From contig DAOUEL010000031.1 in NCBI GenBank assembly GCA_034430595.1, positions 70,681 through 134,680 on the forward strand: DNA of 64,000 nucleotides. The letters are read 5' to 3'. The translations under genes were made by a program, and so were the position numbers. The notes under the pieces were generated by a model. The model was given only the letters and a program-made list of their open reading frames with translations, searched no databases and was not told the origin of the DNA. Below, piece by piece: positions 32,731-41,291 of the stretch (position 1 is its first letter; each line of letters begins with the position of its first letter). This DNA comes from E44-bin32 sp034430595. Its GTDB lineage: Bacteria; Chloroflexota; Anaerolineae; Anaerolineales; E44-bin32.

Positions 32731-35514
32731 ATGACGAACATGCTCTCTTTCAAGGTTAATGGGCAGGATCAGCGGCTCGAAATCGAGCCGGACGAAATGC
32801 TATCCGACGTGCTGCGGGTGCGGTTAGGCCTGACCGGTACCAAGATCGCATGCAACGAAGCCGAATGCGGATCATGCACGGTGCTGCTCAACGGTCAGCC
32901 GGTGCTCTCCTGTACCCTGCCGGCCTTGAAGGCCGAGGGGAATGAGGTGCGCACGATCGAATCGCTCAGAGGTGGCGGCGCCCTCCACCCGCTTCAAGAA
33001 GCGTTTATCGAGCACGGCGCGATCCAGTGCGGATTCTGTATTCCAGGCCAGATCATGACCGCGCTCGCTCTGCTGGAGAGAAACCCTTCACCCTCCGAAG
33101 GTGAGATCCGCTACGCCCTGAAGGATACGTTGTGCCGCTGCGGTGGGTATTCCTCCATCGTGCATGCCGTGCAGGCAGCAGCCGAGAGCCTGCGGGAGAA
33201 AAAGCCGGTCGCCCGACCGGTTTTCACCCCAAGCGGCAACTACCAATATATTGGTCGCCCAGCGGTACGCCCTGATGCCCAGGCAAAGGCCGACGGCAGC
33301 GCGATGTTCACCGATGACTTCAGCTTCCCGGGCATGCTCTATGCCCGTGTACTGCGGGCAGGCATCCCGCATGCCTGCGTGAAATCCATCAACACCTCTA
33401 CAGCCGCATCGCTGCCGGGAGTGCATGCCGTCCTCACGGCGGCGGATATTCCGGGCGAGATCAACCATGGCCTGGTGACTCGCGACTGGCCAGCGCTGAT
33501 CGGAATCGGCCAGAAAGCCCGCTACGTCGGTGACGCGCTGGCGATTGTCGCTGCTGATAGCTACAGGATTGCCTCGGCCGCGATCGAGCAGATCGAGGTC
33601 GAACTCGAGCCACTGCCGGTTGTCACCAGCGCCGTCGATGCCGATCAACCCGGCGCACCGCTCGTACATGAAGACGGCAACCTGCTGGATGAGATAAAGG
33701 TTGCCAAAGGTGACCTCGAGGCGGGATTTTCAGCCGCCGACGTGCTGCTCGAAGGCACCTATGAGACGCCGACGATGGAACATATCTTCATGGAGCCTGA
33801 GTGCAGCATCGCCCGCCCGCTGCCGGATGGTCGGATGGAGATTTACGTCGGTTCACAGATCCCCTACGCCGACCGTGAGCAGGTTGCGGCCTGCCTGGGC
33901 CTGCCGCAGGAGCAGGTGCATGTCATCGGGACGCTGGTCGGCGGCGGATTCGGCGGCAAAGAGGACATCGCCGGCCAGATCCACGCCGCGCTGCTGGCGC
34001 AGGCTACCGGGCGTCCGGTCAAACTGCTCTTCGACCGGCACGAAAGCCTGCTCGTCCACCCCAAACGTCACGCCACGCGCATCAAGATCAAGCTGGGCGC
34101 AAAAGCGGACGGCAGGTTGACCTCGGTGCTGACCGAGCTCTATGGCGATACGGGAGCCTACGCTTCGCTCGGTGAGCACGTCATGACGCGCGCCACGACC
34201 CACTCATCCGGCCCATATATCAGCCCGAACGTGCGCGCCGTCTGCCGTGCGATGTATACGAACAACCCACCGGCGGGGGCATTTCGCGGCTTCGGCGCAC
34301 TGCAGGCTGCATTTGCGATCGAGATCGCCATCGACGAGCTCGCACATCAAATCGGTAAGGATCCGATCGAACTGCGTAAGCTGAACGCGCTGCGGGATGA
34401 TTCGATCACGAACACCGGCCAGCATCTCGATCACAGCGTCGGGTTGCTGGAATGTATCGAACGGGTCGAGTCTGAACTTCACCGCCAATGCGGGGAAATC
34501 GATCCGTTCCAGGCACAGGTGGTGGCAGGCCATCCGAATCTGCGGCGAGCCTGGGGTTTCGCCATCGCTTTCAAGAACACCGGCCTGGGCGGAGGCGCGC
34601 CCGATAAGGCTGGCGCCGAGGTCGAACTCTACGACGATGGATCGATTGAAGCGCGCACTTCCTCGGCCGAGATCGGCCAGGGCCTGGTGAGCGTGCTGCA
34701 GTTAATCGCAGCCGAAGAACTGGGAACTGAATTGGACCAGGTGCGGGTGCTGCTCTCGGACACCGATCGGACGCTGGATGGCGGGCCGACGACCGGCTCA
34801 CGCCAGACCTTTGTGAGTGGTAACGCCGTCCGGCATGCTGCCGGCGCACTGCGCCAGGCGATGAGCGCCACGCTCTCCGAAAAGTACGACGTCCCCCCGG
34901 AATCGATCCACTACATCGGCGGCCTGGCTCAAGTGAACGGATACAGCGTGCCGCTGGCAGAGGTAGCGGCGCTGATGCGACAGGAGGGTCGCGAACCGCG
35001 CGCCGCCTATGAGTATTGGGCGCCGCAGACCGAGCCGCTCGGCCAGGGTGGCGATATGCATTTTGCCTTCTCCTTCGCCGCACAGGCTGCGGAGGTCGAA
35101 GTCGATCTCCAGACCGGCGAGGTCCACGTCCCGCGCGTGATCGCGGCGACCGATGTGGGTCAGGCGATCAACCCGCTCGGCCTGCAGGGTCAAATCGAGG
35201 GTGGCGTAGTCATGGGCCTGGGCCACACGCTCACGGAAGAGTTCATTCTCGAAAACGGTCAGGTCGTCACCGACCGTATGGCTCGCTACCGCATGCCATC
35301 GATCCACCAGGCACCTGAAATTATCTCAATCATTGTCGAGCATCCGACCCGTGAGGGTCCGTACGGCGCCAAGGGCGTGGGCGAGATCTCAACCATGCCG
35401 ACACCACCGGCGATCCTGAATGGGATCTACCATGCCTGCGCGGTTCGTCTACGCCGTCTGCCGGTGGACCAGGATTGGCTTGCACTGGAAATCGCCTCAC
35501 ACCAGCTTTCCTGA
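32731..35514 (+). CDS. Fused [2Fe-2S] + molybdopterin subunit of a molybdenum hydroxylase
   Basis: 927 aa. Residues 1-160 form the small subunit: plant-type cluster Cys 41/46/49/61 and a second cluster at Cys 100/103/135/137. From about 174 comes the molybdopterin-binding large subunit: 'YIGRPAVRPDAQAKADGSA', 'LVGGGFGGKED' near 407, 'PAGAFRGFGALQ' near 513, and the catalytic base Glu885 in 'GVGE'. The loop is not the 'AYRCSFR' of aerobic CO dehydrogenase, so it hydroxylates a purine, N-heterocycle or aldehyde instead. Fusion of the two subunits is less common than separate genes. ATG at 32731 follows 'GTGCCATCC' without a clear ribosome site; GTG at 32722 is an alternative. Possible link to purine breakdown feeding one-carbon units. 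Confidence 0.9.
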   Translation: MTNMLSFKVNGQDQRLEIEPDEMLSDVLRVRLGLTGTKIACNEAECGSCTVLLNGQPVLSCTLPALKAEGNEVRTIESLRGGGALHPLQEAFIEHGAIQCGFCIPGQIMTALALLERNPSPSEGEIRYALKDTLCRCGGYSSIVHAVQAAAESLREKKPVARPVFTPSGNYQYIGRPAVRPDAQAKADGSAMFTDDFSFPGMLYARVLRAGIPHACVKSINTSTAASLPGVHAVLTAADIPGEINHGLVTRDWPALIGIGQKARYVGDALAIVAADSYRIASAAIEQIEVELEPLPVVTSAVDADQPGAPLVHEDGNLLDEIKVAKGDLEAGFSAADVLLEGTYETPTMEHIFMEPECSIARPLPDGRMEIYVGSQIPYADREQVAACLGLPQEQVHVIGTLVGGGFGGKEDIAGQIHAALLAQATGRPVKLLFDRHESLLVHPKRHATRIKIKLGAKADGRLTSVLTELYGDTGAYASLGEHVMTRATTHSSGPYISPNVRAVCRAMYTNNPPAGAFRGFGALQAAFAIEIAIDELAHQIGKDPIELRKLNALRDDSITNTGQHLDHSVGLLECIERVESELHRQCGEIDPFQAQVVAGHPNLRRAWGFAIAFKNTGLGGGAPDKAGAEVELYDDGSIEARTSSAEIGQGLVSVLQLIAAEELGTELDQVRVLLSDTDRTLDGGPTTGSRQTFVSGNAVRHAAGALRQAMSATLSEKYDVPPESIHYIGGLAQVNGYSVPLAEVAALMRQEGREPRAAYEYWAPQTEPLGQGGDMHFAFSFAAQAAEVEVDLQTGEVHVPRVIAATDVGQAINPLGLQGQIEGGVVMGLGHTLTEEFILENGQVVTDRMARYRMPSIHQAPEIISIIVEHPTREGPYGAKGVGEISTMPTPPAILNGIYHACAVRLRRLPVDQDWLALEIASHQLS

Positions 35515-35570
35515 CCAGGCTCGCGCACACCTCGTTCAATGCGAAGAACCTCCCTCACGCCGGGTGACTT

Positions 35571-35585
35571 CCTGCACTGTGCAGG
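35571..35585. repeat. 7-1-7 palindrome after the molybdenum hydroxylase
   Basis: CCTGCAC-T-GTGCAGG lies 57 bases past the stop codon and 33 bases before the HdrC-like gene. No T-run; could be an operator or a weak stem. Confidence 0.4.
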
Positions 35586-35618
35586 GAGGAGCCCGAGGGT
35601 TACCATTTTGGATGCAAA

Positions 35619-36038
35619 TTGACCAAATATCGGTGGCTCGTTGAACCAAGCGCAAGTGACATCCGGAGATCATTCGAATTGGACACCGGCCCGGAACCAT
35701 CAAACACGAGCACTGCCTCACCACAATCCAGCCGCCGGGGCCCTCTGCGGGCGATTATTCTCGCCTCGACCGGTGAAGATATCGGCCGCTGCACCCACTG
35801 CGACCTGTGCGAGAAGTATCTGCAGCCGGGAATGGATCTCACGATCGGTGAGTTGATGCAGTCCGCCACGCGCGATGAAGGCCGGGCGTTAAGCAGCCGC
35901 ACGCTCTGGCTTGCGGACGACCTGCTCGGCCGGGCGCTGCGCTGCCAGGCCGGCCTCGACATCGCATCGATTGTGCTCGTCCTGCAGCGCGAGGCTATCG
36001 AGCGCGGCTACGAACCGCCACCTGAAAATGGCCGCTGA
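35619..36038 (+). CDS. Small HdrC-like protein with degenerate 4Fe-4S motifs
   Basis: 139 aa. The central part, 'CTHCDLCEKYLQPGMDLTIG' (C58, C61, C64), then 'ELMQ', 'RTLWLADDLLGRALRCQAGLDI' (C109), follows the HdrC pattern of heterodisulfide reductases, in which two CxxCxxCxxxCP motifs hold two 4Fe-4S clusters. Here the first motif has lost its fourth Cys and the second keeps only one, so at most one incomplete cluster can form. The first 45 residues are unrelated. TTG at 35619 is the longest start and has no good ribosome site, so the N-terminus is uncertain. It sits 30 bases before cooC and close to metVF; in some acetogens HdrABC proteins associate with MetVF, so a scaffold role is conceivable. 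Confidence 0.6.
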   Translation: MTKYRWLVEPSASDIRRSFELDTGPEPSNTSTASPQSSRRGPLRAIILASTGEDIGRCTHCDLCEKYLQPGMDLTIGELMQSATRDEGRALSSRTLWLADDLLGRALRCQAGLDIASIVLVLQREAIERGYEPPPENGR

Positions 36039-36068
36039 CGAGCACCGGGCGGGGAGGTGGAAATCACG

Positions 36069-36851
36069 ATGAAACTAGCAATCACCGGCAAAGGGGGAGT
36101 TGGCAAGACCACGCTCACCAGCCTGCTTGCCTACGCCTACGCCAGCCGGGGCTTCCATGTGCTGGCAATCGACGCCGATCCCTCGCCCTGCCTTGGGCAA
36201 GCGCTCGGCATGCCCTCCGAACTGCTCGAAAAGCTCACCCCCATCTCCCAGATGGATGAGCTGATCTTCGAGCGCACCGGTGCGCAGCCGGGCACGACCG
36301 GTGGGTATTTCAAACTCAACCCGCGCGTCGACGACCTGCCTGACCGCTTCGCCGCCGAACACCGCTCGATCAAGATGCTTGAATTGGGTGCGGTCGACTT
36401 GGGCGGGTCAGGCTGCATCTGCCCGGAAAGCGCCATCCTGCGCTCGCTCATCACGCACATCCTGCTCCGCCGCGATGAAGTCGTGCTGCTCGACATGTAC
36501 GCCGGCGTCGAGCACCTCGGCCGGGCAACGGCTGATGCCGTCGACGCGATGCTGATCGTGGTCGAACCGACCGCTCGCAGCCTGGGCACCGCGGAGCAGA
36601 TCAAGGAACTGGCACAGGACATCAAGCTCGAGCAGCTCTTTATCGTCGGCAGCAAGGTCCAGAACCAGGCTGATCGCGATTTCATAAAGGAAAACTCGCC
36701 CGGCCTGCCTGTGCTGGGGTACCTGCCGGATGATTCGCTGGTGCGTCAGGCTGACCGTCAGGGTGAATCGGTCTACGATCTGGCACCCGAGCTCGTGACC
36801 GCGGCGAACCAGATCATCGATGGTCTGGAGAGCGTGCTGACGCACGAATAA
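36069..36851 (+). CDS. cooC: CooC-type nickel-insertion ATPase for CO dehydrogenase
   Basis: 260 aa, MinD/SIMIBI fold. Deviant Walker A 'GKGGVGKTT' at residues 7-15, 'AIDADPSP' switch near 33, and the CooC hallmark CxC (C116-I-C118 in 'GSGCICPES') that binds Ni or Zn at the dimer interface. CooC loads nickel into the C-cluster of Ni-CO dehydrogenase. Its presence argues for a CODH/ACS elsewhere in the genome, completing the pathway begun by acsE and metVF here. ATG at 36069 is preferred; GTG at about 36057 lies 12 bases upstream. GGGGAGG is the ribosome site. Confidence 0.92.
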   Translation: MKLAITGKGGVGKTTLTSLLAYAYASRGFHVLAIDADPSPCLGQALGMPSELLEKLTPISQMDELIFERTGAQPGTTGGYFKLNPRVDDLPDRFAAEHRSIKMLELGAVDLGGSGCICPESAILRSLITHILLRRDEVVLLDMYAGVEHLGRATADAVDAMLIVVEPTARSLGTAEQIKELAQDIKLEQLFIVGSKVQNQADRDFIKENSPGLPVLGYLPDDSLVRQADRQGESVYDLAPELVTAANQIIDGLESVLTHE

Positions 36852-36924
36852 AGCTCTACGGGGCATACGTCATATCAGCAGGACGACAAATTTCCTGTTT
36901 TGGACTGATTTTGGTCAATATTAA

Positions 36925-36952
36925 TTGACTCGAGGTTGATAAGCCCTATACT
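36925..36952 (+). promoter_or_regulatory. Sigma-70-like promoter of metVF
   Basis: TTGACT (36925-36930), 16-bp spacer, TATACT (36947-36952), in the 174-base gap between cooC and metVF. A leader of about 67 nt would precede the ATG at 37026, so metVF can be expressed apart from the upstream genes. Confidence 0.6.
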
Positions 36953-37025
36953 CAGAAGAGAAGTCAACCAGACACGCTATCGCCAGCTTGAGCACAGCTG
37001 GCCAAAAGCTATTCGGGAGCCGGTC

Positions 37026-38513
37026 ATGTCCGTATTTTCACCTCGCCGCTATCAGGCACCCTTTAAACCGTACCGCCGTGATGAGGAAACACTGCCACTG
37101 CGCGCCTTCACCGCCTTTGAGCAGACCGTGAAAAGCGCGCTTTTCAGCTGCCGCATGTGCGGCAACTGCATTCTGCAGGAAACGGCCTTTATCTGCCCGA
37201 TGACCTGCCCCAAAGGCCTGCGCAACGGCCTGTGCGGCGGCGCCTCATCCGAACACTGCGAGGTCGACCCATCCCGGCCATGCACCTGGTACAAGATCTA
37301 CGAGCGGGCAGAACGCCTCGGGCGCACCGAACGCCTGCTGGAGATCAATGCTCCCGTTGACGGCTCCCGTGTCGGTCATGAGACCTGGCTCGATCTGGTG
37401 CGGGTGTACCGCGAGCGCAATGCCGGTCCACACGTAGGTGATTTCTTCGTGAATCGTGAGAAATTCAACCAGGAGTGGGACGACTTCTTCTATGCCGTCC
37501 GCCAGCCCGACTGGTGGCTGGGCGACGCACTCTACCACCCCCCTGCGTACGACGCGCCGATCTCACTGCTCGAAGCCAACCTGCGCACCGGCGAATTTGT
37601 CACGACGGCCGAGATCGCCCCGCCGTTGGGTGCCTCGGGTAAGATCATTGATAAGAAAGCCGGTTGGCTGAAGGGTCTGGTCACAGCGGCGAACTTCACC
37701 GATAACGCTTCCGCCTCAGCCCGCATGAACAGCATGGCCTCGAGCCACATCTGCCTCGAGACCGGTCTCGAGCCGATCATGCAGCTGCAGGCTCGCGACC
37801 GCAGCCGGGTGGTGATCGAATCCGACGCGATGGGTGCAGCCGGGCTCGGCATCCGCAACATACTCTGCCTGAGCGGCGACCACCACCGCTTCGGCCCGGC
37901 GCCGATGACCAAGCCTGACCAGTTCGATATGGACGCCGTGCAGGTGCTGTGGATGCTGCGCCGCATGCGTGACGATGGCATATACCTCGATGGTCGGTCG
38001 ATCAAGCAGCGCCCGCAGTTCTTCCTCGGTGCGGCCGGCTCGCCCTTTGGTGCACCGTCGAAATATGAGGCGATCCGTGCAGAGAAGAAGATCAACGCCG
38101 GGGCACAGTTCATTCAAACCCAGCCCATCTTCGACTATGATGGCTTCCTGAAGTGGCTGGAAGCGCTCGACCAGCGCAACTTGCTGGACAAGGTGTATCT
38201 CCTACCGGGCCTGATCCCGCTCAAGAGTGCTCGCGCGGCACACTTTATGGCTGACGATGTGCCCGGCGTAGTCATTCCCCCGGACATTCTTGCCCGTATG
38301 GATGCCGCCGGCGACGATAAGGAAGCACAGCAGGAAACCGGTGTCACGATCGCGCTTGAAATGATCGAGAAGCTCAAGGCGACCCCCGGAATCAGCGGTA
38401 TGCATATCATGGCCGTCCACTGGGAGGACATCGTTCCTCGCCTGGTGGAAGAGGCTGGCCTGCCGCACCCAAGCATCACCGAACTAGTCGAAGCGGTTGA
38501 AGCCGAGGAGTAG
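37026..38513 (+). CDS. MetV-MetF fusion: methylenetetrahydrofolate reductase with N-terminal Cys-rich domain
   Basis: 495 aa. Residues 36-95 are a MetV/MTHFR-C-type domain with eight Cys (42, 45, 48, 57, 61, 70, 78, 86: 'CRMCGNC', 'CPMTCPKG', 'LCGG', 'CTWYK'). Residues about 185-495 are the MetF TIM barrel that binds FAD and methylene-H4F ('TTAEIAPPLGASG', 'NILCLSGDHHRFGP', 'GAQFIQTQPIFDYDGFLKWL' in parts). In acetogens MetV and MetF are usually separate subunits; here they are one chain. It reduces methylene-H4F to methyl-H4F, the substrate of AcsE. The start at 37026 has GGGAG upstream; the longer frame from 36936 includes promoter sequence. Confidence 0.9.
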   Translation: MSVFSPRRYQAPFKPYRRDEETLPLRAFTAFEQTVKSALFSCRMCGNCILQETAFICPMTCPKGLRNGLCGGASSEHCEVDPSRPCTWYKIYERAERLGRTERLLEINAPVDGSRVGHETWLDLVRVYRERNAGPHVGDFFVNREKFNQEWDDFFYAVRQPDWWLGDALYHPPAYDAPISLLEANLRTGEFVTTAEIAPPLGASGKIIDKKAGWLKGLVTAANFTDNASASARMNSMASSHICLETGLEPIMQLQARDRSRVVIESDAMGAAGLGIRNILCLSGDHHRFGPAPMTKPDQFDMDAVQVLWMLRRMRDDGIYLDGRSIKQRPQFFLGAAGSPFGAPSKYEAIRAEKKINAGAQFIQTQPIFDYDGFLKWLEALDQRNLLDKVYLLPGLIPLKSARAAHFMADDVPGVVIPPDILARMDAAGDDKEAQQETGVTIALEMIEKLKATPGISGMHIMAVHWEDIVPRLVEEAGLPHPSITELVEAVEAEE

Positions 38514-38550
38514 GCAACTCCTGGACTTTCGACGAACAAACCCAGCTTCC

Positions 38551-38580
38551 AACATCCCCTGTCCTGCGGCAGGGGATGTT
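38551..38580 (+). terminator. Hairpin between metVF and the homocysteine methyltransferase gene
   Basis: 11-bp perfect stem AACATCCCCTG / CAGGGGATGTT, 8-nt loop, no long T-run. Ends 21 bases before the next start codon, so it may attenuate rather than fully stop transcription. Confidence 0.6.
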
Positions 38581-38601
38581 CATACCTGATGGAGAGTTAT
38601 C

Positions 38602-39489
38602 ATGACGCAAGACCTCCGTTCCTGGATCGAAGAACAGCCATGGATCATGCTCGATGGTGCCATGGGCAGCCTGCTGATCGCAGCCGGAATCCCGCAGGGC
38701 ACCGCCTCCGAACTCTGGAATGCCGAACAGCCGGATGAGATTGCCGCGATCTACCAGGCCTATCTCGACGCCGGCGCCCAGATCATCCTCACAAACTCAT
38801 TCGGCGGCAGCCCGTTCCGCTTGAGCAAGCATGGCTTGCAGGAACGTGGAGCTGAGCTCAATCGTGCTGCGGCTGAGATTGCGCGTAAAATCGCTGACCA
38901 GTCCGATCGTCAGGTGTTCGTCGCTGGTTCCATGGGTCCCTCCGGTGAGCTGATGCAGCCGCTCGGACCGCTTTCGCCCGAGGATGCTCGCGTGGGCTTC
39001 GCGGAGCAGGCTCGCGCCCTGGCCGCGGGCGGAGTCGACTTGCTTTGGGTGGAAACAATGAGCGATCTGACCGAAGTCAAATCCGCCCTGGAGGGCATCC
39101 GCGCGGTAGTCGAGCTGCCCTTCGCGGTCACGATGACCTTCGAATCGCGCGGGCGGACGATGATGGGCGTGACCCCGGAAGCGGCGCTCGAAACGCTGAT
39201 GCCGTACGAACCGATTGCGATTGGCGCCAACTGCGGCAACGGGCCGACGGAAATTGAAGGTGTGATTGAACACATGACGGCCGCCAATCCGCCGGTTCCG
39301 CTGATCGCTAAATCGAACGCCGGCATGCCCCGGCTCGACGGCGATCAAATTGTGTACGATGCCACGCCGGCTGTGATGGCCGAGCATGCAGTACGTGTGC
39401 GGGACCTGGGTGCGCGTTTAATCGGCGGCTGCTGCGGCAGCACTCCGGAGCATATCGCTGCAATGCATGCCGCGCTCAGAGCACAGTAG
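38602..39489 (+). CDS. Homocysteine S-methyltransferase family (MetH N-terminal / BHMT-like)
   Basis: 295 aa. Zinc-binding Cys triad of the family: 'GANCGNG' near residue 211 and 'GGCCGSTPEH' near 275. 'WIMLDGAMGSLLIAAG' opens the barrel, 'ILTNSFGGSPFRLSKHGL' (in parts) follows. It corresponds to the first module of cobalamin-dependent methionine synthase and to free methyltransferases that use S-methylmethionine, betaine or a methyl-corrinoid. Placed after metVF and in the same island as AcsE and the MetH-activation protein, it may be the homocysteine half of a split methionine synthase. Confidence 0.87.
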   Translation: MTQDLRSWIEEQPWIMLDGAMGSLLIAAGIPQGTASELWNAEQPDEIAAIYQAYLDAGAQIILTNSFGGSPFRLSKHGLQERGAELNRAAAEIARKIADQSDRQVFVAGSMGPSGELMQPLGPLSPEDARVGFAEQARALAAGGVDLLWVETMSDLTEVKSALEGIRAVVELPFAVTMTFESRGRTMMGVTPEAALETLMPYEPIAIGANCGNGPTEIEGVIEHMTAANPPVPLIAKSNAGMPRLDGDQIVYDATPAVMAEHAVRVRDLGARLIGGCCGSTPEHIAAMHAALRAQ

Positions 39490-39566
39490 CTCAGACCAAA
39501 TCAGCGATATACACAAAATAAAAGTTGAGCGCTCATCCTGCGGTGTGAGCACTCAACAATCCCGGA

Positions 39567-39616
39567 CGGGAGTCCGGCAGCCTTGTTGCCGGAGCGAAAG
39601 TACAGCTTTCGTGCTT
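39567..39616. repeat. REP-like double-hairpin repeat, family A, copy 1
   Basis: CGGGAGTCCGGCAGCCTTG then TTGCCGG form one stem; CGAAAG...CTTTCG forms a second. Matches the copy at 41292-41342 over most of its length. Confidence 0.65.
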
Positions 39617-39672
39617 CTGTCATAGGGGCAGTTTGAAACCACTTCTCGATAATTTTCGATCCCTTAATCTCC

Positions 39673-39706
39673 CATTCCGGCCATAAGCAGAGCTTCCGGA
39701 TTCCAT
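39673..39706. repeat. REP-like repeat, family B, copy in reverse orientation
   Basis: Read on the minus strand it begins ATGGAATCC, has AGCTCTGCT and ATGGCCGG, the same order and spacing as the copy at 59418-59467. The second half is degenerate. Confidence 0.55.
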
Positions 39707-39716
39707 GGCTGCAGCT

Positions 39717-40163
39717 TTACAGCCGCCGCGAACGCACCAGCAGCAGCGGCCGGTCGACGCTCTGCAGCACACCGGCAGCAACGCTGCCGTAGAAGACCCG
39801 CTGTAAGCCGGTCCGGCCATGACTTGCCATCGCGACCAGGTCAACGTCGTTTTCAGCCGCTGTGAGGATGATCGTCTCCACTACGGGACCCTGAGCGAGC
39901 ACCGTCTCGACCTGAATTCCCTTCTCGCGGAATTCACCCTTCTTACCAGCCAGATACCCCTCCAATTCATCTTTCCTCTGCCGTGAGAGCTCCATGCTCA
40001 CATCGGGATGCGATCCATGCGGCGCCATCAAACTGGACCCCGGTTCGTTCACATGCAGCAGAATCAGCTTGGAGCCAAACTCCAGGGCCAGCGACTCCAC
40101 CTGTGGCAGGATCGCCTCCGCCCTTGCCGATCCGTCGAGGGGAACGAGTATTTTCTCAAACAA
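39717..40163 (-). CDS. Universal stress protein (UspA family)
   Basis: 148 aa. 'KILVPLDGSARAEAILPQV' opens the Rossmann-like fold and the ATP-binding signature G-x2-G-x9-G-S is present in 'SHGRTGLQRVFYGSVA'. Start is TTG at 40163, decided by AGGAG six bases upstream; the longer frame to 40229 runs into hypE. The last gene of the hyp run (28 bases after hypE), so hydrogenase maturation and stress response may be expressed together. Confidence 0.9.
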   Translation of the reverse strand: MFEKILVPLDGSARAEAILPQVESLALEFGSKLILLHVNEPGSSLMAPHGSHPDVSMELSRQRKDELEGYLAGKKGEFREKGIQVETVLAQGPVVETIILTAAENDVDLVAMASHGRTGLQRVFYGSVAAGVLQSVDRPLLLVRSRRL

Positions 40164-40191
40164 GATGTTCTCCTTCTGCGTAAATGCAGGT

Positions 40192-41262
40192 TCAACAGAT
40201 GCGCGGCAGCATTTCACCAGCCAGCACATCGACGACGCGTGTTCCGCCGATCGCGGTGTGCATTAATACCCGGCCGGCTTCACCTTCTTCCACGGTTCCG
40301 ATCCGGCAGGCACCCTTTCCGTACGGCTTCGACCGGATCGCTCCCAGTGCGGTCTCGGCCAGGTTGTCGGGCAGGACAATGATCAGTTTGCCCTCGTTGG
40401 CGACGTAGAGCGGGTCGAAGCCAAGCATCTCACAGGCAGCCAGCACCGGCTCTTCAACCGGGATCGAGCTCTCCTCCAGCCGGATGGAAACGCCGCTCTG
40501 GTGAGCGATTTCATTCAGCGTCGTCGCCACTCCGCCGCGAGTTGGGTCGCGCAGTGTATGAACTGTGCTGCACGACTCAAACAGCGCCTCCACCAGGCCA
40601 TTCAGCGGTGCAACATCCGATTCGATCTCGGTCTCGAATTGCAATTCGCCGCGGGCGCACAGCACTGCAATACCATGATTCCCGATCGGTCCCGATACAA
40701 GCACTGCATCGCCCGGTCTGGCATACGCACCGCCCACCTCCCGGCCTTGAGGGATCCACCCGACGCCAGCGGTGTTGATAAACAGCCCGTCTGCCTTGCC
40801 GCGCTCGACGACCTTCGTATCCCCGGCGACGATGCGCACACCGGCCTCCTCAGCCGCGGCCTGCATTGAGTTCAGGACCTGCTCGAGCAGGTACATCGGC
40901 AAACCTTCCTCGAGGATGAATCCGGCTGTGAGCCACTGCGGCCGGGCGCCCATCACAGCCAGGTCATTGACCGTGCCGCACACCGCCAGGCGACCGATGT
41001 CGCCGCCGTGGAAGAAGAGCGGCGAGACGATATGCGAATCGGTGCTCAGCGCCAGTCGTTCACCACCCGGGGAGACGAGCACCGCGGCGTCATCGCCGCG
41101 CAGCAGGTCGTCGTTCGCCAGCGGCGGATAAAAGCGGCCCGTAATCAGGTCATGCGTCATCTTGCCGCCGCTGCCGTGCCCGAGCACAACGGTGCTGTCA
41201 TGCACCAGCGGCAGCGGGCAGACCAGCCCGTGAATGACGACCGACTCAGAATCTTCTGACAT
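40192..41262 (-). CDS. hypE: Hydrogenase maturation protein HypE (carbamoyl dehydratase)
   Basis: 356 aa, PurM-like ATP-binding fold. 'GHGSGGKMTHDLI' near residue 28 and 'GDDAAVL' near 58 bind ATP; the chain ends in 'LPRIC', whose last Cys (356) accepts the carbamoyl group from HypF and is dehydrated to thiocyanate, the source of CN ligands on the [NiFe] iron. Start at 41262 (MSEDSES) is chosen because upstream codons fall in a REP-like repeat. It is parted from hypD by about 640 bases of repeat and decayed transposase, unlike the tightly packed rest of the cluster. Confidence 0.95.
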   Translation of the reverse strand: MSEDSESVVIHGLVCPLPLVHDSTVVLGHGSGGKMTHDLITGRFYPPLANDDLLRGDDAAVLVSPGGERLALSTDSHIVSPLFFHGGDIGRLAVCGTVNDLAVMGARPQWLTAGFILEEGLPMYLLEQVLNSMQAAAEEAGVRIVAGDTKVVERGKADGLFINTAGVGWIPQGREVGGAYARPGDAVLVSGPIGNHGIAVLCARGELQFETEIESDVAPLNGLVEALFESCSTVHTLRDPTRGGVATTLNEIAHQSGVSIRLEESSIPVEEPVLAACEMLGFDPLYVANEGKLIIVLPDNLAETALGAIRSKPYGKGACRIGTVEEGEAGRVLMHTAIGGTRVVDVLAGEMLPRIC

Positions 41263-41291
41263 TACACCCTCGCAGTTTTCGCTCCCAATTA

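Noticed and set aside
32731..35514. Aerobic CO dehydrogenase large subunit (CoxL)
   Set aside because: The active-site loop is 'PAGAFRGFG', not the 'AYRCSFR' of form I CoxL, so the cluster was kept as a generic molybdenum hydroxylase despite CooC next door (CooC serves the unrelated Ni enzyme).
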